In this document: positions 29,315 through 39,251 of the stretch, piece after piece | Layout of the letters: every line of letters starts with the position of its first letter | How positions within the stretch are numbered: position 1 is the first letter of the stretch | Source of the DNA: JAPORK01 sp026710285 | GTDB lineage: Bacteria > Pseudomonadota > Gammaproteobacteria > Pseudomonadales > Endozoicomonadaceae | Length of the DNA: 64,000 bases | Reading direction: 5' to 3' | Assembly (NCBI GenBank): GCA_965201045.1 | Contig: OZ241746.1 | Location: 3,472,001-3,536,000 of the forward strand | Position numbers and translations under genes: made by a program | The notes under the pieces: generated by a model | What the model was told of the DNA's origin: nothing | Seen by the model: the letters and a program-made list of their open reading frames with translations, nothing else | Database searches by the model: none

Positions 29315-32300
29315 ATGAATAATTTATTATCCGTTTTATTTGTATTTCTTTTTCAACAAATTTATTGCATTGTAGCTACTGTTTCATCTGCCAAATTAAT
29401 AAATATTCATTTAATTTCCAGGCAACCATCTGTTTACAAAAAAACAGATGATTATGTTAATGATCAGATAATGTCAGTTATAAAAAATAATAAATTCAGT
29501 GCTACACAAAACAATAGTACTATTTGGTCTAATGCTTTTAATTTTAATAAATTATCAGCAACTGCGGTAGATCCTCGTACAGGTATACTAACTGCTCATT
29601 TTAATGTAGGACATCTGTTAAGTAATTTTGGACATGGTCCTGATATTAATTTGCAAGTCAATTACAATAGCATGAGCGTATCAAATCCGGACGGACTGGG
29701 TTATGGCTGGAGCTGGAATCTTACACATTTTAATCCCAAGATTGATCAGTTAACGACTTCTTTTGGGCAAAATTTTTATTTACAGCAAAAAGGTTATCAT
29801 CACTGGCAACCCCTCTATCATAAACTTCAGGATATTAAAATTGATGGTGATAAAAGTACTTATTTCATAATTACCTATGCAAACGGGTTAAGAGAAACCT
29901 TATCTCATAAGGGTTATATCATACTATTGGAACAACAAGATGGTCATAGTGTGCATTTTTTATATCAGCAGGGAACACATTTGTTAAATAGTATTATCGA
30001 TGAGATGGGGCATGAAATCAGTATCATTCGAAATCAGGGATATTGGTCTGTTAACAGTTATGATATTAACGGACAACCTGTTACTACACGTATTGCCAGT
30101 CAATATAATCGCATTAATGAAATCCGGTTGCCTTCAGATAGTGATCAGTCTATTGTTCCTGCTATTCATATCAATTATATACACGGCTATCTTCTATCAT
30201 CTGTTGAATATCCGTTTGGCATGAAAAAAACAATAAATTATAACTGCTCAGATGCCATGATATTTTTTTTACACAACAATTTAATCCCTAAATCTTTATG
30301 TGTTGTTGCAGATGAATGGGTGAATCCCGGTGCAAATCAACCTGAGATGAAGGTGAATTATTATTATACAACGGCTAATAACAAGCATAATTATCTTGGA
30401 TTTAATGCCGGAGTCTCTTTTTTTTTAGGGAGGAAAAGAGATTTTTTATTTGAAGCACCTGTCAGCTATACTTATCACACGATAAAAGATAATGGACTTA
30501 TAAAAGAAGTACGGACATGGAACAAATATCATTTGTTGATTAATACGCAGTTGATTAGTGATCGTACAGGTCATTTATTATCAGAAGTTAAAAGCTATTT
30601 TTGTAATAAAGATGATGCTGATGGCTGTGCTCATACCCGTTTCTCAGACTTACCAGCAACGTATAGTTTACCACTGAAAACCGTTACCCGTATATGGGAA
30701 GCAGACAATGATCTTCCTGCAACAGATACAGAAATAAATTCTTATGATGATTATGGAAGAATTATCAGTCATAAAGACGCTTATGGACGTGTTACTGTTA
30801 CCCGCTATTGCCCATTAAAAGGTGATGGAATTGCATGTCCGCCAGTATCACCCAAATGGTATTTTAGTCGGTTACCAAAATCAGTCACGCTATATCCTGC
30901 TAATAAATCAAATCTTCCTGCGGTAACACGGTATAATTTTTATCGGGAACTGGCTAATTTTCATGGTGCAGGGTATACACTGGTACTTGATCATCAAACA
31001 TTACGGGCAAATAATTTGTGGGCAACAGTAACCCGGAACTATTATGATAAGCCTGATGATATGCTGAGTTATGGTCTGCTTAAAAAAATTATTCTACAGG
31101 GTAATGTTGGACCTTCCTCTTCATTAACGTCAGTTGTACATAATTATTACTATATCAAAAGCAGTGATAATCGCAGAGAAACTATTTATAGTACGATTGC
31201 ACTGGATGCGAACAAATTTCAGTCATTACCTACACTGACTACAAGTCTTTTTACTCATCAGGTATTGATGCGTAGTGATAGGGCGGGACAAAATATCACA
31301 CTTTATCATTATGATGTATCAGGTCATTTATTACAGGCTGATCTGGCGGTGGGAACAGCTTTTACAAATTCTGTTCATTACCGGTATATCTTTTCTCATA
31401 AACAGAACTACGTTATTATAACTTCTGCTAACGGACTCAAAAAAAAAATAACTTTTGATGGTCTTGGGCGTCGGTTAATGTATTTTAAGACAGCAATATC
31501 TTCAACAGAAAAAGTAAAGTCTGATCTTTGGCAGTTGAAAAGTAAAACAGATTATGATGCTTACGGAAGAATTAACAAACAATATTCATTCACAGAAGAT
31601 ACCAGTGGAAAAATAACTGCACTAATAACAACAAAAGATTATGATGAAACAGGGCGTGTACTGCAAACGCATTTACCCGATGGAGAAACAGCTATTAACA
31701 AATATAGTGACGCTGATCGCTGTATGGTCAGTTATTTACACAGTCATTCTGGTTTAAACTCTGCATTTTATGTGGTGCATACTAATGCCCTTAATAAACC
31801 CATTCTTAAGCAAATATTCTCTGCATCGGCAACTGTGCCAGCTAATGCTAAGCTGTTGTGTCATCTGAAAATTAAATCTGCACAAGTTAAAGAAATCCAT
31901 TTTTTCTATGACGCATTTGGACGACTGGTTAAATCGGTTGATTCTATGGGCAAAGTTATTAAAAAATGTTATGATGCACTTGGACGCATAACCGATATAG
32001 TTAATCCTGAGCAGGATATTATTCATCTGCAATATAATCTTTTAGGCAAAGTGATTGCCCAGTGGATGCTTCCTGCAACAGGTGGAAGATATCTGTTGCA
32101 TACTGCCGGATATAATCAGGCAGGTCAGTTGTTATGGAAAGCCGGAGAAGATGGTGGTAAAACCTCGTTTACTTATACGCCTGCCGGTCAGATAGAAACT
32201 ATTACAACACCAGCAAAGCATAAAATTTTTGTACAATATAATTCAATAGGATTACCGGTTGCTAAATATCTGAATGGACATTTATTACAGAGAACCGGTT

Positions 32301-34747
32301 ATGATGCTGTTACTGCTTTACCTGTTTCAAAAAGTGATATCACCGGAAAAACGGTACTGACTTATAGCGTTGATCATTTGCTCATACAATTAGTACATAC
32401 AGGTAAGAATAACTATCCGAATTATCATTTATTTTGGAAATATGACAACAACAGACGTATTATCAGCCTTAGTGATATTTCCGGTAATCAAACCCGGATA
32501 ACTTATGATCATTTAGGAAGAAATGCTGCTTTATATTATCAGTCAAAAATTAGAAGTACGCCTGAAATATTGTCTGTTCCGGTGTATGATGATTTTTCCA
32601 GAATTTCATCAATACGTTACGGTAGTGGAATGCAGCGTACTGTCAGCTATGATAGCTGGGGACGGGAACAAGAGGTAACCGACAAAATAGCAGATAAATT
32701 GCTAATGTACTGGCATTTCAGTTATGATCGCAATGGCAATATTGCTACCCTGATTCAGCAGACAGAAAATGATCAGCAAGCTGTTTTTAACTACCGTTAT
32801 GACAAGCTAAACAATCTGACTTCTATGGTCTGTACAGGCTCTGCTGGTTTGCCTTTATGTCCGCGGGATATCGCTGTTACCGGTTCAAATTTACATGATA
32901 CACCAATAATTACTCGTCAAAATTACACCTTTACGCCATTGAACCGACTTTCACAAGTCAGGGAAACTTTACAAAATCAGCAAAATCAGCGCACTTTAAG
33001 AAAAATAATTACTTACAGATATAACCATCTGCAGGCGCCTTTACGCTTATACAAAATAAGTACGCAATGGAATCAGCAGCCTGTTACTGTTCATTATTTC
33101 AACTATGACATTGTCGGCAATATGACAACCGACGGTGAAGGGAATCACATTAATTACAATGCCTTTAATCAAATTGTTTCTGTGATTACAGCTTCCGGAA
33201 AACAGAGTAGTTATGCTTATGATGGTACCGGAAAAGAAATATTAGAAAAGAGTGATTCAGGTACCCGTTTTTTATTTTATCGAGATAGAGATTTAATCAA
33301 TGAACAAATAAAAGTCTATGGACAAAAAAATCATACTGTCGGTTATCAGGGGGTGGCAAAGACGCTGGACAGCCAGATTTATCAGTATTATGAAAACAAT
33401 TACAAGGGTGATATCATTAGCATATTAGAAAAAGTATCCGACAATGAGCCTTATCAATTGCGACAACGTAATATTTATAGTCCTTATGGTATGTGCTGGC
33501 ATAGTATGTCTGTTTTTCAATCTCTTTATCAGCAAAACCTAACTGGTTTTAATGGTGAACGTACCGATTCTGTAACCGGCTGGCAATTTTTAGGTGCAGG
33601 ACATCGTACTTATAATCCTGTGATGCGCTATTTTTTTAGCGAAGACCCTGCGGGTAATGGCTATATTTTTGGTAATAATAATCCGATAATGAATACCGAT
33701 CCCAGTGGTAATATTTCAAAAGGAGTCAATACAGCATTTAAAATACTTGGTTATATTGGTTCTCTTGGTATGAGAGCTATTCCAAAACGGTGGGCTGCTA
33801 TTACCGGAATGGTTATTTCAGCGGGCTTAATGGCTGCGTGTAGTGGATTGAGTTTAACTTTACCTGCTCTTATTATGAATAGTGGTTTTGTTGGTGCACC
33901 GGTTGCTGCTGCCGCTTTTCCTTCTAACCGAGGGCTTAATATAGCCGCTGCAGTTGTTGGACTGGTACAGTTTACTATCTTTATAGCTTCAACTTTTGCT
34001 TCATTTATCGATGTTGCATATGGTGTAGTGTCTGCCAGAAATGACATTGCTGCTGCAGAATTATTAGTTAATGAGTCAGAAGTAGAGAGTAGTATAACCA
34101 GTAGTACCTTCAGTATCAATAATTTGTATAATGATAGTGAAGAGAGTGATGAGAATTTTTTTAATGCTATGCTACATGATGCGAAAATTTTAGCAGATAA
34201 ATTAAACAGGCGCATTCCAAGAATTGTTGTAAATGATTATTACCGACCTTATATTTATATGGAATTTACCACTGATATAAAAGATGTTCATGATAGTTTA
34301 ATTAGCATCTATGGCGCTGATGTAATCAGAAGCGAAATAAGAGTAGCACTTCTGGTCTTATATAGGAAAAATCAAGCGCTGTTTATAGATAGTTTATCAA
34401 GAGTTTTAACCAGTATAGCCAGAACAAGTACAGAAACCTATAATACTCAAAATGAGATCCCTCACTTAAGTGAATTTTTACAATTATTTATAAAAAGCTC
34501 ATATGGTCCTGCCAGTGTTAGTGTTGCTGATCTGTGTGCTGAATACCAGGATGCTGCAATCATTGAACATCAAAATATGCTAACTTTTCTGGAAAATGTT
34601 AATGAGTCCTGGGTCGCAATTCAATTCACACCTAATTACAGGGTTCAATATATACAGGCAGATAGCCTGGCTGACCTGTTTAGTGATGCTGTGACAGATA
34701 ATGGTATGACGTTGGAGATTGACAGATACTATGAAGTGGCAGATTAA
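29315..34747 (+). CDS. RHS-4: exported RHS/YD-repeat protein, last of the first subfamily
   Basis: 1,810 residues from ATG 29315. An in-frame GTG at 29306 is possible, but GGAAAG overlaps that extension and fits the ATG better. The signal segment (LLSVLFVFLFQ) starts almost at once. The entry motif (WSNAFNFNKLSATAVDPRTG), YD shell and RHS core end at DPSGN (~1462-1466). Hydrophobic segments and the subfamily C-terminal domain follow (LISIYGADVIRSEI; LFIDSLSRVL; SVADLC). It is the most diverged of the four in the body, so it was not part of the recent RHS-2/RHS-3 exchange. A strong terminator lies 84 bases after the stop and closes the cluster. Confidence 0.9.
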   Translation: MNNLLSVLFVFLFQQIYCIVATVSSAKLINIHLISRQPSVYKKTDDYVNDQIMSVIKNNKFSATQNNSTIWSNAFNFNKLSATAVDPRTGILTAHFNVGHLLSNFGHGPDINLQVNYNSMSVSNPDGLGYGWSWNLTHFNPKIDQLTTSFGQNFYLQQKGYHHWQPLYHKLQDIKIDGDKSTYFIITYANGLRETLSHKGYIILLEQQDGHSVHFLYQQGTHLLNSIIDEMGHEISIIRNQGYWSVNSYDINGQPVTTRIASQYNRINEIRLPSDSDQSIVPAIHINYIHGYLLSSVEYPFGMKKTINYNCSDAMIFFLHNNLIPKSLCVVADEWVNPGANQPEMKVNYYYTTANNKHNYLGFNAGVSFFLGRKRDFLFEAPVSYTYHTIKDNGLIKEVRTWNKYHLLINTQLISDRTGHLLSEVKSYFCNKDDADGCAHTRFSDLPATYSLPLKTVTRIWEADNDLPATDTEINSYDDYGRIISHKDAYGRVTVTRYCPLKGDGIACPPVSPKWYFSRLPKSVTLYPANKSNLPAVTRYNFYRELANFHGAGYTLVLDHQTLRANNLWATVTRNYYDKPDDMLSYGLLKKIILQGNVGPSSSLTSVVHNYYYIKSSDNRRETIYSTIALDANKFQSLPTLTTSLFTHQVLMRSDRAGQNITLYHYDVSGHLLQADLAVGTAFTNSVHYRYIFSHKQNYVIITSANGLKKKITFDGLGRRLMYFKTAISSTEKVKSDLWQLKSKTDYDAYGRINKQYSFTEDTSGKITALITTKDYDETGRVLQTHLPDGETAINKYSDADRCMVSYLHSHSGLNSAFYVVHTNALNKPILKQIFSASATVPANAKLLCHLKIKSAQVKEIHFFYDAFGRLVKSVDSMGKVIKKCYDALGRITDIVNPEQDIIHLQYNLLGKVIAQWMLPATGGRYLLHTAGYNQAGQLLWKAGEDGGKTSFTYTPAGQIETITTPAKHKIFVQYNSIGLPVAKYLNGHLLQRTGYDAVTALPVSKSDITGKTVLTYSVDHLLIQLVHTGKNNYPNYHLFWKYDNNRRIISLSDISGNQTRITYDHLGRNAALYYQSKIRSTPEILSVPVYDDFSRISSIRYGSGMQRTVSYDSWGREQEVTDKIADKLLMYWHFSYDRNGNIATLIQQTENDQQAVFNYRYDKLNNLTSMVCTGSAGLPLCPRDIAVTGSNLHDTPIITRQNYTFTPLNRLSQVRETLQNQQNQRTLRKIITYRYNHLQAPLRLYKISTQWNQQPVTVHYFNYDIVGNMTTDGEGNHINYNAFNQIVSVITASGKQSSYAYDGTGKEILEKSDSGTRFLFYRDRDLINEQIKVYGQKNHTVGYQGVAKTLDSQIYQYYENNYKGDIISILEKVSDNEPYQLRQRNIYSPYGMCWHSMSVFQSLYQQNLTGFNGERTDSVTGWQFLGAGHRTYNPVMRYFFSEDPAGNGYIFGNNNPIMNTDPSGNISKGVNTAFKILGYIGSLGMRAIPKRWAAITGMVISAGLMAACSGLSLTLPALIMNSGFVGAPVAAAAFPSNRGLNIAAAVVGLVQFTIFIASTFASFIDVAYGVVSARNDIAAAELLVNESEVESSITSSTFSINNLYNDSEESDENFFNAMLHDAKILADKLNRRIPRIVVNDYYRPYIYMEFTTDIKDVHDSLISIYGADVIRSEIRVALLVLYRKNQALFIDSLSRVLTSIARTSTETYNTQNEIPHLSEFLQLFIKSSYGPASVSVADLCAEYQDAAIIEHQNMLTFLENVNESWVAIQFTPNYRVQYIQADSLADLFSDAVTDNGMTLEIDRYYEVAD

Positions 34748-34830
34748 TTTAGCCTGGCATCTCAAGCGACTAAAGAAGTTTGCAAAAATAAATAAGTTTC
34801 TGGCAGATATTGTTACTCAATATTTATCTG

Positions 34831-34880
34831 AAACGCCGTAAAACTCCGTCCTTCAGGGCGGAGATATAAGGCGTTTTTTT
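34831..34880 (+). terminator. Intrinsic terminator after RHS-4
   Basis: An outer AAACGCC/GGCGTTT stem (34831..34837 with 34870..34876) encloses an 8 bp inner hairpin, CTCCGTCC-TTCA-GGGCGGAG (34844..34863, one G-T pair). Seven Ts follow (34874..34880). The inner hairpin also resembles the subterminal hairpins of IS200/IS605 elements, and a tnpB remnant starts 84 bases later, so it may have come in with an insertion sequence. Confidence 0.75.
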
Positions 34881-34888
34881 AGTTTCTG

Positions 34889-34917
34889 TTGACATTTTTG
34901 CCTGAAACAATTAAAAT
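34889..34917 (+). promoter_or_regulatory. Sigma70-like promoter upstream of the tnpB remnant
   Basis: TTGACA (34889..34894), a 17 bp spacer and TAAAAT (34912..34917). It is well spaced for the ATG at 34964 and is probably the old tnpB promoter. A small CGCTA/TAGCG hairpin lies between promoter and start. Confidence 0.55.
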
Positions 34918-34963
34918 CCAGTCGCTAAATAGCGCATGAAACCTATACAATTGACGTTCTTGT

Positions 34964-35158
34964 ATGGAAAAGACAAAGACACTAAAAGTAAGAGTTAAAG
35001 ACAAACACGCAAAACAGCTTAGGAAGATGGCGGGTTCGGTTAAGACTAACCAAAATGTATTTATTGATATCCCGGTCACTTTTCTGCAAGATCAGGGATG
35101 TACACGAAATAGTTTGTATAATCTTTATCTGCCCATAAAAAAACAATTATTTTTCTGA
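34964..35158 (+). pseudogene. Truncated tnpB (IS200/IS605-family) remnant
   Basis: The first ~25 codons read MEKTKTLKVRVKDKHAKQL..., the typical start of a group of TnpB/OrfB proteins (RNA-guided nucleases of IS605-like elements). After AGSV the reading leaves the family: the VNQVWN-type continuation, RuvC motifs and zinc finger are all missing, and an unrelated 38-codon tail ends at 35158. This is therefore a 5' fragment joined to other DNA by deletion. No tnpA is nearby. Confidence 0.6.
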
Positions 35159-35178
35159 ATTCGATTTCGTTAACTTTG

Positions 35179-35218
35179 ATTCCGCTCAGCCAACGCAAAC
35201 CTGGAGCCTGAGCGGAAT
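35179..35218. repeat. Stem-loop between the tnpB remnant and the next gene
   Basis: A perfect 11 bp inverted repeat, ATTCCGCTCAG (35179..35189) and CTGAGCGGAAT (35208..35218), with an 18 nt loop. It has no T-run on either strand. It may be a leftover insertion-sequence end or a weak terminator for the minus-strand gene that stops at 35399. The rest of 35219-35398 shows nothing I can assign. Confidence 0.5.
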
Positions 35219-35398
35219 TGAAGGCGGGCTGGTATACAAAATCACAAATTGCTTCTGCATTTGTTTAAACTATTTTGTGCGCATTTCCTATGCAACTTTT
35301 CTATCTGCAAAAACTGCTTCAGCAACCAAAGCAGCTCTGTTTTTTTAATTAAAATATCAACAGCCACCGGGCTAAAGTTAATTAGTCCTCACTGGTTA

Positions 35399-38300
35399 TT
35401 ACAGCGCAGTTTCACCAATGTCGTCAGGTACTGCTTTATCGATCTCCTCGTCAGTTATCTCATCATTATTATTACTGGTTTTGGGGTTTTTCTTATTACA
35501 ACCATGATAAGTAATATATGCTCCCGTGATTGCAATGACCACGCCACAGGCTAATACAGCAGCGGATGCTGAAATAAGTTTATTTCTTAATGTGTTGTTT
35601 TTACTGCTACCTGCTGTAGGTTCTGCTGTGAGTATTCCTTTTGGTAGTGATAAGCAACCACCCTGAGCCGGAATTGATAGTGCGACTCGTTTATCTAATA
35701 CTATTTCTCCTGGGAGTAAAAACTGAATAACGTTTTCATCATTAACATTTATCCTGTAAGTCATGCGTGTATCCAGAGGATAAGTCTGTTTCCAGTCGGG
35801 ATCCCATCCACCAGAGGTTGTGCTGTAACGCATTACATCAACACTTTGTGTATTAACATTATTAGTCGTTGCGACATAAAGCCAGCCATTTTTAATCGTA
35901 GCAGTAATAGCATTGGCTACATTATCAGGAAAATTAATACTTTCATAGGGGGTATTACCAGGGTTAACTGTGATTGCATTGCTATCAGATGTCTGTATAT
36001 TCAGTTTATACAGATTAATATTTGAATGGATCGGATCGCTAATCAACATACTATCTTCTGTCAGCAATAAAGGATTGCCGTTAACAAAAAAAGTCTTTGC
36101 ATTATAAATACTGTTTTTGTCGGATAGTTGTGCCCAGAATAACTGCACACTTTCTCCCTCCTGGTCACCTGGATAAAGAGCTAATAAATGCTGCCTGGTT
36201 ATAAGCTGAGTTGTTGGTTGTGCTATAACCAGGGATTCACCATTTGCACGTAATATCCTGATATCTTCATTATTTTTATGAGACAAAGGGGTAAGACGAA
36301 CCAGTCCGTCTTTATTTAAATCAGGATTGACAGTGTAGGTTCGACGTGAAGTTAGCCATATCTCGTTGCTTCGATTATTTGTAGAAACAACGCCAAGCAA
36401 TTGTTCATTAGGTAAGTAACAAATACACTGATCATCATGAAGTATTTCAGTTAAACAATGTGGAGCATATGCTTTCAACCAGCCCGATATGGTCCGGGTA
36501 TCTATTTTTTTTGAGCCACCACACAGCGTTGATAAATCTGTAGAGGATGCTACACCTGCAACATCCCACTGTAGTGGACATCGGGAAAGTGAACAGTTTG
36601 TTTTTCTTTCCAGTTCACCGGAAAGGAAAGAAAGAGAATTCAGTGAGTTGTCTGATTCCAGACAGATTAATGAGGTTGCGGTACTATCATTATTTGAAGC
36701 CATACCACTTCCCTGCAAGCCATTGTCACTGCCTTTTTCCTGCTCCGATAGCAGTGTCATTACCGTATCAGAAGCGACTAAAACAGGCGCTCTTCTGTTT
36801 ACAGTTATTGTTGGATTTTGTGACTGACCGGCAGCATCTACAACAAAAGTCAGATGACTACCATGTTGTTTAACCACATTATCCGTGCCTGTAAAATGCT
36901 TAGCAGCTATCTTTTTATTGTCTGGAAAATAACTGTCTGTACCAGTAGTAGCACTTACAGCGTTTTGATAAAATATGTTTTCATTACCACTGACTTCATG
37001 GATAAGAGGAGCATCGAACAACTCACCTGATTCTTTCAGTGTGATTCTGTTGCTATCACCTGAAACTTTATTGGCAATAATACCTGTACCCTCTGCAACC
37101 ATTACCGTTGCATTTTTTATCCCTGTGAAAGTGATTTCATTACCCTGACCCATAATATCCTCTGCTAATGATCGCTGCGGACCATCACACCACTGTGTCT
37201 GTTGAATATTGAACAGATTTCCGTCAGCTACCTGTCTGGCAATAACCGCACCTTGTGTATCATTAACCGGACAAAGGTTAAAGTTTCCACAAAGACGGGC
37301 ATTCTGAGTACAACCAAAAAGCGGATCGGTTATATCACCAACATCGAGGGTATAATTGCCTGTTTGAATACTTCCTGAAAAGGGTTTGCTACAGAATGGA
37401 TAGAGTGATGAATGATTTTTACCATTCAGGATGATATTTTCTCCCAGCTGAAAATTACTCCTGGGATTTCCTTCTAACATCTGATAAAAATTGTTTGCAT
37501 ACAAAGATAAAGGACCTTGTATTTGACAGTTACTACCAGGTTCGCACTGTTGACGGGGAGGTACAGATGCCGCATTTGCGCTTACTACCTGAGCAAAAGC
37601 TACACCTGCGACAAATAACAGATTCGTCAGTCCCTTTGCGGATTTTATTCTTGTTTCTGTTGAGGCAGAGATACGCTGATCTTCCTCATATTCATTAAAC
37701 ATCTCATTCATCTCTTTAGCTGTGGGTATCAGGTTAGCTGATGAAGAAGATATATCTTTTCCTGTTTCATCAAACTCATAGCTGGTAAAGAGATGATTTT
37801 TTCTATGACCATACTGCTTATGAAGAGGAGGAATGCGTTTCCATCTGGTATAAGCCATAGATGGATATCCATTATCGAGAAACATGCTTAATTGTTCTGA
37901 AAAACTAGGTTCCGGAAAAAATAGATTTTTCATACTTTTCTGTAAAAAAACAGAAAACGGCTGACCACTTTTTCTTGCAAAAATATCGTTGACACAATAT
38001 GGTTGTTTTAAAAAAGATAAAATGAGTATTGCAATATCATCCTTTCTTTGTGCCTGTTGCTCAAGATCAGAAAGCATTCCTTTAATCGTAATGGTCTGCG
38101 CTACGGGCAGATTGTAATCGCGCTCATACCAGGTACAATACATTGTCAGTAAATAATTGAAGATTAAAATATTTGTAGCCGGAACCAGTTTTTTTTGATC
38201 AATGTAATTGATTACATCACGGAAACTCAAAAGACCATTTAATTTTTCTTCAGGCAATGGATGCAGAGGAAGGCGTTGTAATGCAGCAGATTTTTCTTTA

Positions 38301-38644
38301 TATTCCACTGGTGTAAAAAAAGGAAAACGGCTTTTTGATTTTGTTACCGGTTCAGAATCCACTGCATAATATAAGGAGTTAAGCAATTCAACAGGTGCAT
38401 TTTTATGTTTGTTTAAATAATCATAAAGAGTAAACTGTTCACCGGAAGAGGAAGTGACGTCTTCACCGGCAAATGCTGATGTACCTGCTGTTATAGCCAT
38501 CATGAAACTGAAAATAATGCTTAACGCTACAACAGATAATTTATTGTAATAAAAAAAAGACTTTTTACTTAACAGCAAAAAGTGGTTAAAGCGTATCTTT
38601 CTGTTATTGATTATTCTGTTTTTTTCAGCTGTTTCTGTACTCAT
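35399..38644 (-). CDS. Exported, membrane-anchored paralogue of the SRCR proteins, without the SRCR domain
   Basis: 1,081 residues from ATG 38644, preceded by AAGAG at a good distance; an ATG 16 codons upstream has no such site. A cytoplasmic basic tail, a hydrophobic segment (~36-55) and an AFA-GED cleavage site are followed by a body that matches the SRCR proteins in pieces: ITIKGMLSDLEQQ versus ITLSGMLRHLEKQ, GNPRSNFQLGENIILNGK versus ENPQGNFIAAEDINGNNIFLNG, GIIANKVSGDSNRI versus GLIATNVSGNHNHL, and the closing WLYVAT...DPDWK...IPAQGGC. Where the SRCR would lie is an unrelated Cys-containing stretch. DLNKDG at 775-780 looks like a Ca2+-binding loop. A C-terminal helix (~1024-1046) and acidic tail end the protein. 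It splits the two RHS clusters and is divergent from RHS-5. Function unknown. Confidence 0.85.
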   Translation of the reverse strand: MSTETAEKNRIINNRKIRFNHFLLLSKKSFFYYNKLSVVALSIIFSFMMAITAGTSAFAGEDVTSSSGEQFTLYDYLNKHKNAPVELLNSLYYAVDSEPVTKSKSRFPFFTPVEYKEKSAALQRLPLHPLPEEKLNGLLSFRDVINYIDQKKLVPATNILIFNYLLTMYCTWYERDYNLPVAQTITIKGMLSDLEQQAQRKDDIAILILSFLKQPYCVNDIFARKSGQPFSVFLQKSMKNLFFPEPSFSEQLSMFLDNGYPSMAYTRWKRIPPLHKQYGHRKNHLFTSYEFDETGKDISSSSANLIPTAKEMNEMFNEYEEDQRISASTETRIKSAKGLTNLLFVAGVAFAQVVSANAASVPPRQQCEPGSNCQIQGPLSLYANNFYQMLEGNPRSNFQLGENIILNGKNHSSLYPFCSKPFSGSIQTGNYTLDVGDITDPLFGCTQNARLCGNFNLCPVNDTQGAVIARQVADGNLFNIQQTQWCDGPQRSLAEDIMGQGNEITFTGIKNATVMVAEGTGIIANKVSGDSNRITLKESGELFDAPLIHEVSGNENIFYQNAVSATTGTDSYFPDNKKIAAKHFTGTDNVVKQHGSHLTFVVDAAGQSQNPTITVNRRAPVLVASDTVMTLLSEQEKGSDNGLQGSGMASNNDSTATSLICLESDNSLNSLSFLSGELERKTNCSLSRCPLQWDVAGVASSTDLSTLCGGSKKIDTRTISGWLKAYAPHCLTEILHDDQCICYLPNEQLLGVVSTNNRSNEIWLTSRRTYTVNPDLNKDGLVRLTPLSHKNNEDIRILRANGESLVIAQPTTQLITRQHLLALYPGDQEGESVQLFWAQLSDKNSIYNAKTFFVNGNPLLLTEDSMLISDPIHSNINLYKLNIQTSDSNAITVNPGNTPYESINFPDNVANAITATIKNGWLYVATTNNVNTQSVDVMRYSTTSGGWDPDWKQTYPLDTRMTYRINVNDENVIQFLLPGEIVLDKRVALSIPAQGGCLSLPKGILTAEPTAGSSKNNTLRNKLISASAAVLACGVVIAITGAYITYHGCNKKNPKTSNNNDEITDEEIDKAVPDDIGETAL

Positions 38645-39251
38645 TGCGATACTCTTGATTATTAAAATTTTTTTCCTGATATAAACGATCATGCAAAATT
38701 TTGCGCAAAAGAGTATAGCAACTAAGCTGAATTTTCAACATTTAGCGCATAGGTAAAATATTTTTTAGCAGATCTCTTTACAAACTATTATCATATTCTA
38801 TATTTTTTATTGTTGAAAAAGCATAAGCATAGGGTGGTTATAAAAAACTATGTAATTCTTTTTTGTTGATGAGTAATCAGACTGTATCATTGATTTTATG
38901 AATTACATGATGAAAAAGTACACACCACTGTTCTTATAAGATTCATATATTGTTTTTGCTTATATCAGCTGTACTGGGTAATAAGTATCTGTTAAAATGC
39001 TTATAACAGATACACAGAAAATCATTTCCGTTCAGCTATAATCTTAGTGACTGAATTTATAAAAGGTAAAAGTGAGCACACCAAAATCTGTTGCGATAAT
39101 AAGATTTATCACCAATTCATGTTTAAAAGCTCATTCCAAAAACTATTTTCATTTACTTTATTCTGGTCTCGTTATTTTGCTACGTTTACTTAATTCCTGA
39201 ATAATTACAAATAATTTTGCTCATTCTTTTGTTTTTTTAAAAGATATTGAT
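38645..39251. promoter_or_regulatory. Divergent intergenic region, SRCR-paralogue / RHS-5
   Basis: 607 AT-rich bases without a credible ORF carry the promoters of two large divergent genes. The last ~80 bases (from 39171) resemble the conserved leader before RHS-6 to RHS-9. I could not place a convincing -35/-10 pair. Confidence 0.4.
38985..39013. promoter_or_regulatory. Perfect inverted repeat in the divergent region (operator or hairpin)
   Basis: GTATCTGTTA (38985..38994) and TAACAGATAC (39004..39013) form a 10 bp stem with a 9 nt loop. No T-run follows on either strand, so a terminator is unlikely. Lying between divergent genes, it could be a regulator site; this is inference. Confidence 0.4.

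Noticed and set aside
36489..36873. Plus-strand frames of 108-112 codons opposite the SRCR paralogue
   Set aside because: They lie wholly within a well-supported minus-strand gene and overlap each other in different frames.
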